DNA of 14,771 nt from Thalassiosira profunda (Eukaryota; Bacillariophyta; Thalassiosirophyceae; Thalassiosirales; Thalassiosiraceae): NCBI GenBank assembly GCA_036939355.1, contig JALLAP010000279.1, positions 1 to 14,771 of the forward strand, in the 5' to 3' direction. Each line of letters opens with the position of its first letter. The stretch's first letter is position 1. The notes beneath the pieces were generated by a model, which was not told the origin of the DNA, ran no database searches, and worked only from the letters and a program-made list of their open reading frames with translations. The position numbers and the translations under genes were made by a program. Shown piece after piece: positions 1 through 7,716 of this stretch.

Positions 1-2
1 GG

Positions 3-143
3 CATCACAAGAAGAAGAAGATGAAGCGAGAGAAGGCGCGCGAGGAGAAGATGAAGGAGGAAGGCGACGAGGACGGGGCGAAAGAGACGCAGAGGACGAA
101 GAAACTGAAGAAGAAGCGGGGTGAGGCGGAGGATGAGGCCTGA
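3..143 (+). CDS. C-terminal end of a Lys/Glu-rich protein (partial, enters from left)
   Basis: One frame is open from the left edge to a TGA at 141-143. It encodes about 46 residues that are almost entirely charged: a His-His-Lys4 run, then alternating Lys/Arg and Glu/Asp with a KKLKKKRG patch near the end. The base composition is strongly purine-biased on this strand. This looks like the basic/acidic tail of a nuclear or nucleolar protein, or a charged coiled coil, but no family can be named from a tail. The opposite strand has a short hydrophobic, Phe/Ser-rich reading frame that I consider the shadow of this purine run. A purine-rich non-coding stretch is the main alternative. Confidence 0.4.
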   Translation, partial: HHKKKKMKREKAREEKMKEEGDEDGAKETQRTKKLKKKRGEAEDEA

Positions 144-568
144 GAAATGTATGGGGGGAAAGGCAATTTTGTAGAGCAGCATTGTAGGTTAGAAAAGCGG
201 TTCGTGAATCTGACAAGAGTATCTACATAAGTACGATACTTCAAAGCGATGCCAGTATGAAGGTTTGTCGCCGTGCTGAGCGACAGAGGAGAGTGAGAGA
301 CCGGCTCTCACTTTGCGATTGCGAGCTGAGGGAGCTAGGTGGTATCAATTAGGTACTTCTAGGTACTTGTACCGTCTAGCTGCAATCCTGCATATGCATT
401 TTTGATGTGGGCAGTTGCAACTTGCGCCCTCGGAAAGATATTGAAGGAAAGAGTGGCCCGCGTCGGCCGGAGTTCTCAACCTCATTCAGCCACAGCCGCC
501 CGCCGAGCTCGACAACGCAGAGCTTCTATCGATCGGCCCCATTCTTTGTGCCGACACATCTTGTGTAC
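144..568. other. Intergenic region upstream of the amine oxidase gene
   Basis: No convincing long gene here. It holds a perfect 8-bp inverted repeat at 292-312 (AGTGAGAG, 5-nt loop, CTCTCACT). It also holds two direct copies of TAGGTACTT at 350-358 and 360-368, running into the inverted repeat GGTAC-tt-GTACC at 362-373. A 55-codon ATG frame at 405-572 lies just before the oxidase gene and is listed separately. The GTAC-rich block around 350-375 is the best candidate for promoter sequence. Confidence 0.4.
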
Positions 569-572
569 ATGA
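405..572 (+). other. Possible upstream ORF overlapping the amine oxidase start
   Basis: An ATG at 405 opens a 55-codon frame, rich in Arg, Ala and Ser, with no recognisable domain. It ends at TGA 570-572, which overlaps the ATGATG start of the oxidase (ATG at 569). If transcription starts upstream of 405, this would be a uORF terminating exactly on the main start codon, a layout compatible with re-initiation or with damped translation. If transcription starts later, it means nothing. Confidence 0.25.
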
Positions 573-2230
573 TGCGCTTCCTTTCCCTGACGTCCATCCT
601 CGCCGCCGGCCTCGTCTCGACCGGCGTCGCCGATCCGTGCGGATCTCCCAAAGAGGCCGATGTCACCATCGTCGGTGGCGGCCTGGCCGGCATCTACGCC
701 GCCCTCGTCCTCGACAAGGCGGGAAAATCCTACAACCTCCTCGAGTCGAGCGACACCTGGGGAGGCCGGCTGCGCTCCACCATGGCCTCCGATTTGACGC
801 CCGCCGCTGGCAGTCCAGCAGCCTTCGATAGCTTCCGTGCCGAGGAGGGTGCGCAGTTCATGTATGGCAAGACGACCGGAGCCTGGCGAGCCAATCCCAT
901 CTGGCGGCTCTTTGACGGCTTCGGCCTCGAAATCTACGATTACGATGAACGCGACTGGGCCACGTACAATGAGACCGGCGATCTGATCGACGACGCCCTC
1001 GTCCAGGACCTCATCACCACTATGCAGAAGAGCGTGAAAGAGTGCCTCGACAAGAGCGGCAATGCTTGGTTCGACGAATGGTTGGAGGGCATCGAGACAC
1101 CGGACAAATCCGCCGAGGATACCCTCAAAGAGTGCTTTCCTTGGAAGTGGGAGAGTGACACTCCGCTCAAGGCGGCCATATCGCATGTGTTTGCGGGCGA
1201 AATTGAGAACGCACTCCGCTTGGACGAAATCTCCCGGGCCGCCTTCCCCGAGGACTCGTACGATATTTTTGGCACGGAACTATTCATCCAGTACGGACAG
1301 GAGGGAGGATCTACCAGCGTTGTGAACGGCCTGGTTGCAAAGCTCGATTCAGAGTCAGTCCACCCCGAAACCAAGGTCACAAGCATCGCAGATTTTGATG
1401 GAGAGGAAGCCACTGTAACTGCAGAGGTTGGGGGATGCGAGCAAGAGTTCAAGTCTGAGTACGTCATTTCGGCTGTCCCCATCAACATCATCAGGAATGA
1501 TGTGATCAGCTTCACTCCTGGTCTTGACAATCTTGACGACCACCCGATCGAGCAAAACAAGGTACGTGCGTGCCATCCAATCTGACCTTGCAATAGCCAG
1601 ATATGCTAGCTCATATCTTACGACACACAGGTCGAAAAGGTCTGGATCAAGTTCTCGGATACGTTTTGGGATGAATCTGATTGGATCGTGGTCACCAACG
1701 AGTTGGAGGGTGGAGCTAGCACAGCTTTCTTCAATTACAACAAGATTTTTCCAGAGAGCAACATCTTGCTAGGTGTTGTGGATGAGAAGCAGCAGGAGGA
1801 TATGGGCGGAGCCGGCACGATCGATGTGGACGTTGTGATCCAAGACCTCAAGAAGCTTGTTCCTGACTGGGACACTTCTGGTATCACTTACGACGCCGTG
1901 AAGTCCGACTGGCAGAACAATCCCCACATTGGCGGCGGCTGGGAAATCTGGAAAAAGGACAAGACGTATGCCGACTTCGAGAAGTACCTGATGCCCCAGG
2001 GCAACTTGCACAAGGCTGGCGCCGGGAACTGCCTCAATATGTGGGGCTTCACTTGGGGAGCAATTCTGAGCGGCGTGAAGGAGGCCGAGTGGATCCTCCA
2101 TCGTATGGATCAGCCAGAGTCGCCCATCAAGGAGTTGCAGCCGTACTCGGCCTGCGAGGATACGCTCACCGTTTCCAACGCCGATTTCAAGGACTTCTAC
2201 CGGAAGTACGCGGACTTCTTCAAGCCCTGA
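569..2230 (+). CDS. Secreted FAD-dependent amine oxidase (two exons)
   Basis: Flavoprotein of the amine oxidase (monoamine/L-amino-acid oxidase-like) superfamily, expected to oxidise an amine or amino acid with release of H2O2; the substrate cannot be read from sequence. Exons are 569-1561 and 1631-2230. The 69-nt intron 1562-1630 starts GTACGT and ends CACAG. Both exons are phase 0, giving 530 aa. The N-terminus (MMRFLSLTSILAAGLVSTGVA) is a clear signal peptide with a cleavage site near DPCG. The Rossmann motif VTIVGGGLAG follows at residues 32-41, the ribose-binding Glu at 59, and the GGR motif at 65-67. The C-terminal FAD-binding segment around residues 460-485 reads AGAGNCLNMWGFTWGAILSG, as in the family. 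Start: the frame is open upstream to about 407 but only by a GTG, so ATG 569 (or 572) is chosen. The gene is convergent with the next one, 120 bp away. Confidence 0.85.
1562..1630 (+). other. Intron in the amine oxidase gene
   Basis: GTACGTGCG donor and ACACACAG acceptor, 69 nt, phase 0. Its length is a multiple of three, but it has an in-frame TGA at 1583-1585, so retention would truncate the protein about eight codons after residue 331, before the C-terminal FAD-binding segment. Confidence 0.85.
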
Positions 2231-2350
2231 GGAGCGCCCCATTGTCTGATGCTGTCCTGTCTGCTGCGTGTCATAAAATAATGTCTGAATTAGCTTTGCT
2301 TGCATCGTCTGTGCATATCATGTGTCTGATCAGCGGCGTTCCCCCGAACA

Positions 2351-3513
2351 TCAGGGCAATTTCGTCAGCCCCGCTGTAAAGCACTCGTGAAACCTCCCCA
2401 ATATCGCCGCGTCGCACGTCCCGTTCCGCGGTCGGTCCGCGTGCTCCGTCCCGTTCGCGCCCGCCATCATCGGTATTCGATACTCTTCGCTCAACAATTG
2501 CAATAAATTGTGAATTTCTCGGAACGGATACAGCAAAACATGGTGCCTTTCCTTCCTCTCTTGGATTCGTTGCACCGCAAGCGGCAAGGCCTCGCTCATC
2601 TGCGCCTTCGGATACTTAAAAAAAGACAGCTCGCCGTGTTTGTCCTCGCAGCTATCCATCAGCGTCCGCAATTCTTTGCACCCCCGCTCGCCTTTTCGAT
2701 CGTACGGCTGCTTCAACGCGCTGGCCGTCCACTCGTCGTACTTCCGGAACGGGTACAGATGCAGAAACATCACGCCTTCTATTGGGGGCGTGCTTTCCCT
2801 GAGCAATCCCCGCCGCTGGCAAAAGTGGTGGGTTGCGTTGCACGTCCGGACGAGATTGGCCAGCTCGACGGAATTGCTGTACCCTCGCGGATCGACCCTG
2901 TCCTCGGGATCGACGCCGCATGTGCTTTCCAACGTGTCGCGGCAGGCAGTCCGCAGCGTCAGGCTTCCCATTTTGGGAGCGCAGTGGAGGACGATTGCGA
3001 TGCGGTGGGTTGGGGGGAGGGCCGGCAGGGGAGTATTTTTGCGAGGTGCTCGAACGTCGTGTGTCGATCCCAATTTGAAGCGAGGGTTTCCCACGACGAC
3101 ACCACCGCCGCGGTGCTCGCCGACGGGTCCAAAAGGTGGATGGGGAAGGCGGCCGCCGCGCTCGGATTGTGGATTGTCCGATTTTGCAAAGCTGGGGCAC
3201 CATCGCCATTGCTTCTTCTCTGTGCATTGCCATTTCGTCTCCGTGCATTGTCAAATCTCGCCCCGTTTGTAGTGATACCAGCATCTGACTCCGAGCCCAA
3301 CGCCGAGCGCGCCCACACGTCCGCCGCGTCCTCTTGCAGCAGCGCACGGCCCCACTTTTGGGTGGCGACGAGGCCGACCAGCGCGAGGAGGGGGAGTAGC
3401 GTTTTGGCCGTGTGGTGAAAAGCGACGAGTGCGCTCGCGCTCGAGGCGGCGGTCGCGCCCCTCCTCGCGAGATCGCGGGCTGCCTGCTGCCGAGGACCGC
3501 CGCCCGCTCCCAT
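2351..3513 (-). CDS. Putative type II membrane sulfotransferase-like protein (frame change needed)
   Basis: ATG at 3513 opens a frame with a signal anchor at residues 32-52 (HHTAKTLLPLLALVGLVA) behind a basic, cytosolic N-terminus, as in Golgi type II enzymes. The C-terminal half is in a second frame, ending at 2351. It holds the segment IAIVLHCAPKMGSLTLR, resembling the 5'-phosphosulfate (PAPS) loop of sulfotransferases, then LHLYPFRKYDEWTASALK, which could be the 3'-phosphate segment, plus several N-glycosylation sequons. The second frame has no ATG upstream of the loop, so the two frames must be joined. One extra C in the C6 run (G6 at 3012-3017 on the + strand) gives a continuous 387-aa protein. 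Alternatively an intron 3278-3049 (GTATCA...CGAG, 230 nt, phase 1) would do so. The sulfotransferase call rests on one motif and topology. It is divergent from LRR gene 1. Confidence 0.5.
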
Positions 3514-3615
3514 GGCACGAGGCCAGCGTGGGCTGCGCTCGAGGTCTCTCGAGGTGCACCGTGCACGGCACGGCACGGCACGCACGTGGACGTGGACGGT
3601 AGCTACATACGGCGG

Positions 3616-3628
3616 TTTGTACGTCGTA
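3616..3628 (+). promoter_or_regulatory. TTTGTACGTCGTA motif upstream of LRR gene 1
   Basis: A 13-bp motif with a GTAC core, ending 183 nt before the LRR gene 1 ATG. It is identical to the motif before LRR gene 2, which has the same 183-nt spacing, and differs by one base from that before LRR gene 3. It is preceded by CTACATAC, also seen before the gene 3 motif. The position suggests a promoter element or transcription-factor site. Confidence 0.5.
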
Positions 3629-3753
3629 TTGTATGTCCGACTGCAGCGCCCCTTCCGGCACAACCACGCACAACTCTCGCCTGCTCCGGCGGCGCACAAG
3701 CGTCCGCTCCATTGGCCATTGGCCCCATTCGCCGGGTTAGCGATAGGCCTGAA

Positions 3754-3767
3754 GTGTGCGACGGCGG
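3754..3767 (+). promoter_or_regulatory. GTGTGCGACGGCGG leader element, LRR gene 1
   Basis: This element starts 58 nt before the ATG of LRR gene 1. With its left flank (AGGCCTGA) it matches the corresponding stretch of LRR gene 2 with two differences, while the bases around it differ more. It is probably a core-promoter/initiator element or part of the 5' UTR. Confidence 0.4.
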
Positions 3768-3811
3768 TGGCTGTGGACGAATAAGACTGAAATACAAAAA
3801 TAATTGATCAG

Positions 3812-5157
3812 ATGGAGGAGGAGTGGACCGGATACGACGGTGGCGAGGTGCAGGAATGGCACTGGGATGCCAGCCGGATACGTGTGGCGTCCGCCGTCGC
3901 TGCAATACCAGAAGAGGCCTTCTTGGGGTGTCAAGAATTGAGGGCGGTGGATCTGAGCAATGTCACCACTATCTCGAGTTGTGCATTCCAGGATTGCACT
4001 TACCTGCAGCGCGTTATTTGGACCAGCGCATCTGCAGTTGAGATAGGCGGTTATGCATTTTGCGGCTGCAGCAGATTGATGGAGATCGATCTTGGCAACG
4101 CCATAAACATTGGATTGGGTGCATTCGCGGATTGTGCGGCATTGACAAGGGTAAACATCCCTTCATCAGTTGACGAAGTTGGAGAGTCTGTATTTGAAGA
4201 TTGCATTAAATTGGCGGAAGTGAAGCTTGGCGATGGGATACATCGCATTGGAAGGGAAGCATTCTACCGTTGCAGGGCTTTGGTTCGAGTCACTATTCCG
4301 CCATCAGTCACCGACATTGGAGCTGAGGCATTTCGTGAATGCACGCGTTTGGCAGAATTGGAATTGAGTGAGGGGCTACAGACGATTGGGGGGAGTGCAT
4401 TCCAAGGTTGTGATCGCTGCAGAGCATCAAAATACCTTCGTCTACGGTGGAAGTCGGACGTTATGCATTTCAGTATTGCCCTCGGTTAGGTGATGTGGTG
4501 CTTTGGGAGGGGCTTAAGATGATTGACAGAGGGGCATTTTTCTCATGCACCTCGTTGGAACGGATCAACATCCCCTCCTCTACCACGTCGATTGGAAGCT
4601 ACGCGTTTCAGAGGTGTAGGGGTCTGACGGAGGTGATTCTACATGAGGGGCTTCATTTCATTGACACTGGAGCTTTTTCCGGCTGTACCTCTTTGGCACG
4701 TATCAGCATTCCTCCTGTTGCCTTGGTGATTGACATGGAACGTTTTAGCTTCCGGCTAACGAGATCAACAATGCCTGCTACTAACGGGAGGACTCTAGTC
4801 GTCTCGAAGTGGATGCAGTACAGGAGTCCACACCAAATCGAACAGGCCGCAGCAAAGGTGAACGAAATCCTAAGTCGCCGTCAGCAACCGGAGGGTCAGA
4901 AAATCACATTGATCCGAGAGTGGTTTGCCTACTTGGATTGGTTGGATGTGACGACGATGCTCGAACTTGCAATTTGGAGAGTCAACATGGATGGCAACGA
5001 GCAGGCCACGGCGGGGGGAATCCTGGCGTCGGTCGCGTCCTGCATCTTTCGTGGCGCAAAAAGGCAGCGATTGGAGGTTGAAGCTCGGCAAAGGAAACGC
5101 AGAGGCTGCGGCAACGACATGAATATTATCATCCCGGGAGTCTTGGAATATTTGTGA
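3812..5157 (+). pseudogene. BspA-type LRR protein, paralogue 1, with a 1-nt frameshift
   Basis: Starts MEEEWTGYDGG, like paralogues 2 and 3. It has twelve repeats of about 23 residues with the AFxxC...L..V.IPSSV pattern of BspA-type (LRR_5) proteins; these form solenoids used in protein binding, partner unknown. The frame is lost in repeat 8: the frame from 3812 stops at 4489, while SLQSIKIPSSTVEV and all later repeats are in another frame ending at 5157. One missing T at about 4414 (GATCGCTG where paralogues imply GA-T-TCG-CTG) explains this exactly. With that base the protein would be about 448 aa. The C-terminal helical tail ends with CGNDMNIIIPGVLEYL and carries an insertion of about 24 residues (ATAGGILASVASC...) absent from the paralogues. 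No signal peptide, so cytosolic or nuclear. It may be a recent pseudogene, or the sequence may have an error. Confidence 0.8.
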
Positions 5158-5158
5158 G

Positions 5159-5311
5159 CGACGTGACGTCGATGCTCGAATTTGCAATTGGAGGTGCAAC
5201 AGGATTGCAACGAGCAGGATGCAGAGGCAAGGAAGGCCAGCCGTCGAAACTGCGGCAATGATAATTATGAATGTCATCATTCTAGCCGACTTGCCGTTTT
5301 TGGAGGGGTAG
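5159..5311 (+). pseudogene. Decaying tandem copy of the LRR 3' coding end
   Basis: Just after the stop of LRR gene 1, the sequence repeats the last part of the LRR tail: GACGTGACGTCGATGCTCGA matches the LDVTTMLEL codons near 4945, and later bases match the NEQDAEARKASRRNCGNDMN codons of paralogues 2 and 3. It ends TTGCCGTTTTTGGAGGGG then TAG at 5309-5311, identical to the end of LRR gene 2. Small deletions break the frame. The likely history is a tandem duplication of roughly 150 bp, with the downstream (original) end now decaying. Confidence 0.65.
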
Positions 5312-5430
5312 AGTCCTCGAGATGCAAATGAGCTTTCTAAAAAAGCACGTAGACATCGTGGGAATATCAAAGATGATTGCAATAGCGTTTCCTAAGCACT
5401 GCCCTCTAACATACTGCCATCCAAACATTG
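5312..5430. repeat. 3' flank of LRR gene 1, homologous to that of LRR gene 2
   Basis: About 5346-5405 reads ...AGACATCGTGGGAA..., then GATTGCAATAGCGTTTCCTA and AGCACTGCC. The region after LRR gene 2 (about 9086-9146) has the same blocks in the same order with small changes. The rest of the gap has no gene. The bestrophin gene ends convergently at 5431. Confidence 0.55.
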
Positions 5431-7365
5431 CTACGACGGCGCCGTCATCGGCCGCCCCCGTCCCACCCGTTCCTGCAGCTCCCGAATCTTGCTCGCCTGG
5501 CTGTCAACCATCTCCCGCAATTCCTTCAACGACAGCTGTGAATCGTCGACCGTTGACTGCGGCGGTGCCGAAGACGCTGTGGCCGGCCTCCGCTGCCCGT
5601 TCCTCTCTTCTTCCGGCAGCTCCGGGATGAGCGGCGGGCTGCCGTCATCGTCGTCCTTCGTGCCATTCTCTCCGACCTCCCCCGCATCCGCCGCACTCGT
5701 CAATACCTTCTTCTCCTTTCCCTTCTTCCGCAGCACGTCCGCCCCCTCCCAATACGCATCGGGATGATGCCCCGCAAACATGGTCACCAGCGCCTCATTG
5801 TAAAACGCCAGCAGCGTGCACAACGGGACGTCGTTCGGCGCATTCCGGAACGGATTCTCCAACTCGCGCGCCACCTCGTGCAAGCCGCTCAAACACGTGA
5901 CGGTCAGAAAGCTCAATGTGGCCCCCAGCCACGGCTCGTTCGCGTACTGGTCCATCAGGAACGGGATGGCGAGGACCATCGTCAAGACAAAAAACGCCGA
6001 GAGTTGCGCGTGCGGGAACGGAAACGGCGTGAACATGATCTTCCGGGCGTGGTTGTAGTGCAATATTCCATCGCTCAGGAATTGCACGATGCGGCTGACG
6101 ATGGGCGGTCCCACCTTGCCCAAACTTCCGGCCAAATGCTCCCGAATGATAAAATCGGACAGCCACCCCCACACCAATTGCGTCTTGGCGTACGGTCCCC
6201 TGGCCCGCTGCAGAAAGGCAATCTCGTTGTCGCTCACGCCCCCCAGCACGAGCATGGGCCGGGCGGCGTTGTAAATGGTCCGGCTCTTTTTGGTCTGGTC
6301 CATCCCCAGCAAATAGCGCAGGTTGCGCCGAAATCTGCGGTGCTGGTAGGCCCGGCGCTTCGTCTCTTTTGGAAGTTTAACGGGATCGACCACGGGCCAC
6401 GGCTGGCCCGGAATATAGACATCCAATGGCGATTCCACGTAGTCGAGATCGTTGCGCAGGGTGGTCAGCGCCACGGCGCACAATAGCGAAGAAAGGTGGG
6501 CCAACTCCTGCAAGAACAAGCTGGGCGTCCTCCCCCCGACCGTGGACGCGAATCCCCTCCCGTCCGGCATCGGTCGTCTCTGCTTCCCGGCCTCCGAAAT
6601 ATCGCAGTAGGTGGCGGTGCACTTGCCATTGATCTCGTTCGGATAGAGCAGTCCCCACCCCCCGTCCAATCGCGGCGGGCCCAACAAATGCTTCTCGTCG
6701 CACAGTTCCGCGGCCGCGTCGCTCTCGGTCCGGCTGTAGCCCCGCGTGTCCCTCGTTTCGTTGATGGATTTGACGTACCGCCTCCGCCGCAACGATCTCG
6801 ACACGTTCTCGTCGCTGTCGTGCGACCGGAGGCTTTCCACCGTGGCCCGGCGCGCGCCCCCCTCCGCGGCCTCGTCCTGCGGTCCTCCCCCCGGGCTCCT
6901 GTTTGACGGACCCTCCAACCCCGCCCCCGGCGCGCCATGCTTGTACGACGCCTCGCCCTCCCGGTCCCGCGTCAAATGTAGCTGGTTCAAATCGTCGTGA
7001 TCAAAGAAGCTCGGGGGGCGCATCCCCCCATAAAGCTCGCTCTGCAAGTGGAACACCCCGCAAAAGGCCGTGGCGTCCATCCACTTGCTCGTCAATTTGT
7101 GGACCGCGCCGCACGCCTCCCAGTACCTCTGATATCCGTAATTGGCCCGGAAGATAATCAAAAAGCTGACGCTGCTGACGAGGACGCCCACCGCGTACGG
7201 GTGGTTGAGGTACTCGTCCTCCCGCGCGGCGGCGGGGGCGGCGTAGAACAAAATCAGGTAAATGGCGACGGAGAGCAAACCCGGAAGAAAGGCCTTGGCG
7301 AGGGCCGAGCCGTGCCACCGGAAGAGGAGGTTGGCCCCGTAGGGACCCCGGTAGTATTCGATCAT
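5431..7365 (-). CDS. Bestrophin-like (UPF0187 / RFP-TM family) anion channel
   Basis: Bestrophin-family membrane protein, presumably an anion channel; in diatoms and plants some relatives sit in the thylakoid, but I see no clear plastid presequence here. The frame is open to 7473 yet has no ATG before 7365, so that start is used, giving 644 aa. There are hydrophobic segments at about 26-46 (FLPGLLSVAIYLILFYAAPA) and 57-73. The family segment RANYGYQRYWEACGAV follows at 73-88. A long hydrophilic insert (about 116-278) with acidic and Arg-rich runs comes next. The helix ELAHLSSLLCAVALTTLRND follows, then TPFPFPHAQLSAFFVLTMVL and the conserved ENPFRNAPNDVPL at 503-515. The tail is charged and ends in a short coiled coil (LKELREMVDSQASKIRELQE). 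Single exon; divergent from LRR gene 2. Confidence 0.85.
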   Translation of the reverse strand: MIEYYRGPYGANLLFRWHGSALAKAFLPGLLSVAIYLILFYAAPAAAREDEYLNHPYAVGVLVSSVSFLIIFRANYGYQRYWEACGAVHKLTSKWMDATAFCGVFHLQSELYGGMRPPSFFDHDDLNQLHLTRDREGEASYKHGAPGAGLEGPSNRSPGGGPQDEAAEGGARRATVESLRSHDSDENVSRSLRRRRYVKSINETRDTRGYSRTESDAAAELCDEKHLLGPPRLDGGWGLLYPNEINGKCTATYCDISEAGKQRRPMPDGRGFASTVGGRTPSLFLQELAHLSSLLCAVALTTLRNDLDYVESPLDVYIPGQPWPVVDPVKLPKETKRRAYQHRRFRRNLRYLLGMDQTKKSRTIYNAARPMLVLGGVSDNEIAFLQRARGPYAKTQLVWGWLSDFIIREHLAGSLGKVGPPIVSRIVQFLSDGILHYNHARKIMFTPFPFPHAQLSAFFVLTMVLAIPFLMDQYANEPWLGATLSFLTVTCLSGLHEVARELENPFRNAPNDVPLCTLLAFYNEALVTMFAGHHPDAYWEGADVLRKKGKEKKVLTSAADAGEVGENGTKDDDDGSPPLIPELPEEERNGQRRPATASSAPPQSTVDDSQLSLKELREMVDSQASKIRELQERVGRGRPMTAPS

Positions 7366-7520
7366 CTGATTGGGCGTGGCGGAGGAGGTGGGAGGGCGCA
7401 GGGGTGATGGGAGGGGGCGTGGAGCCGCGGGCGGGGGCGAGGGCGAGGAAATGAGGCGTTGACTCAACTCAAATCAAGACTCAAGAACTTTTGCTTAGCT
7501 TGCGTTTCAGCTACACAGTG

Positions 7521-7533
7521 TTTGTACGTCGTA
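7521..7533 (+). promoter_or_regulatory. TTTGTACGTCGTA motif upstream of LRR gene 2
   Basis: Identical to the motif at 3616-3628, and also exactly 183 nt before the gene's ATG. It is followed by CTTACCTACTTG. It lies in the spacer shared with the bestrophin gene. Confidence 0.5.
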
Positions 7534-7652
7534 CTTACCTACTTGCCCCCTTCTCCCCCTCGCTCTCCCTCTCCCCTCTCCGCGGTCGCAGCCAGCCACT
7601 TCAACACGTCTCCTCTATCCGAGCTGGAGGCCGGGCTGGCGAGAGGCCCGAG

Positions 7653-7686
7653 GTGTGCGACGGCGGCGGAAGTGTGCGACGGGGGG
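7653..7686 (+). promoter_or_regulatory. Duplicated GTGTGCGACGG leader element, LRR gene 2
   Basis: Two copies: GTGTGCGACGGCGG at 7653-7666 and GTGTGCGACGGGGGG at 7672-7686, 19 bp apart. They start 64 and 45 nt before the ATG. The first copy has the same left flank as in LRR gene 1. Confidence 0.4.
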
Positions 7687-7716
7687 CACAGGGCGGGCGC
7701 AGACGAAAATAATAGT

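Larger units (their letters stand above)
3514..3811. other. Divergent intergenic region between sulfotransferase-like gene and LRR gene 1
   Basis: A 298-bp spacer between two head-to-head starts (ATG 3513 on - and ATG 3812 on +). It holds the TTTGTACGTCGTA motif (3616-3628) and the GTGTGCGACGGCGG leader element (3754-3767), plus a short CACGG/GCACGG repeat run at about 3555-3585. It is probably a shared promoter for both genes. Confidence 0.5.
7366..7716. other. Divergent intergenic region between bestrophin and LRR gene 2
   Basis: A 351-bp spacer between head-to-head starts. The part next to bestrophin is C/T-rich on the minus strand (Pro/Ser-coding if read in frame). It holds the TTTGTACGTCGTA motif at 7521-7533 and two copies of the leader element (7653-7666, 7672-7686). 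A frame continuous with the LRR protein extends back to 7459, but it begins with TTG/MTQLK-type codons that do not match the paralogues. Confidence 0.5.

Noticed and set aside
407..568. N-terminal extension of the amine oxidase from 407
   Set aside because: It would start at GTG; ATG 569 gives a clean signal peptide directly before the Rossmann motif.
482..1593. Long minus-strand ORFs (482-1186, 940-1593) opposite the amine oxidase
   Set aside because: They are antisense to a well-supported coding exon, have no recognisable domain, and are expected in GC-rich coding DNA.
3555..3585. CACGG/GCACGG repeats as a CRISPR or satellite array
   Set aside because: Only a few short, imperfect units with no spacers; simple-sequence repeat in a GC-rich promoter region.
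2510..3807. Plus-strand ORFs over the sulfotransferase-like gene and its upstream region (2510-3418, 2640-3272, 3412-3807)
   Set aside because: No domain features; they are shadows of the minus-strand gene or GC-rich spacer.
5764..6486. Plus-strand 240-aa ORF inside the bestrophin gene
   Set aside because: It is the antisense of conserved bestrophin helices, and its Arg/Gln/His-rich composition is typical of a shadow frame.
7459..7716. Upstream extension of LRR paralogue 2
   Set aside because: It covers the shared motif and leader element and has no counterpart in paralogues 1 and 3.
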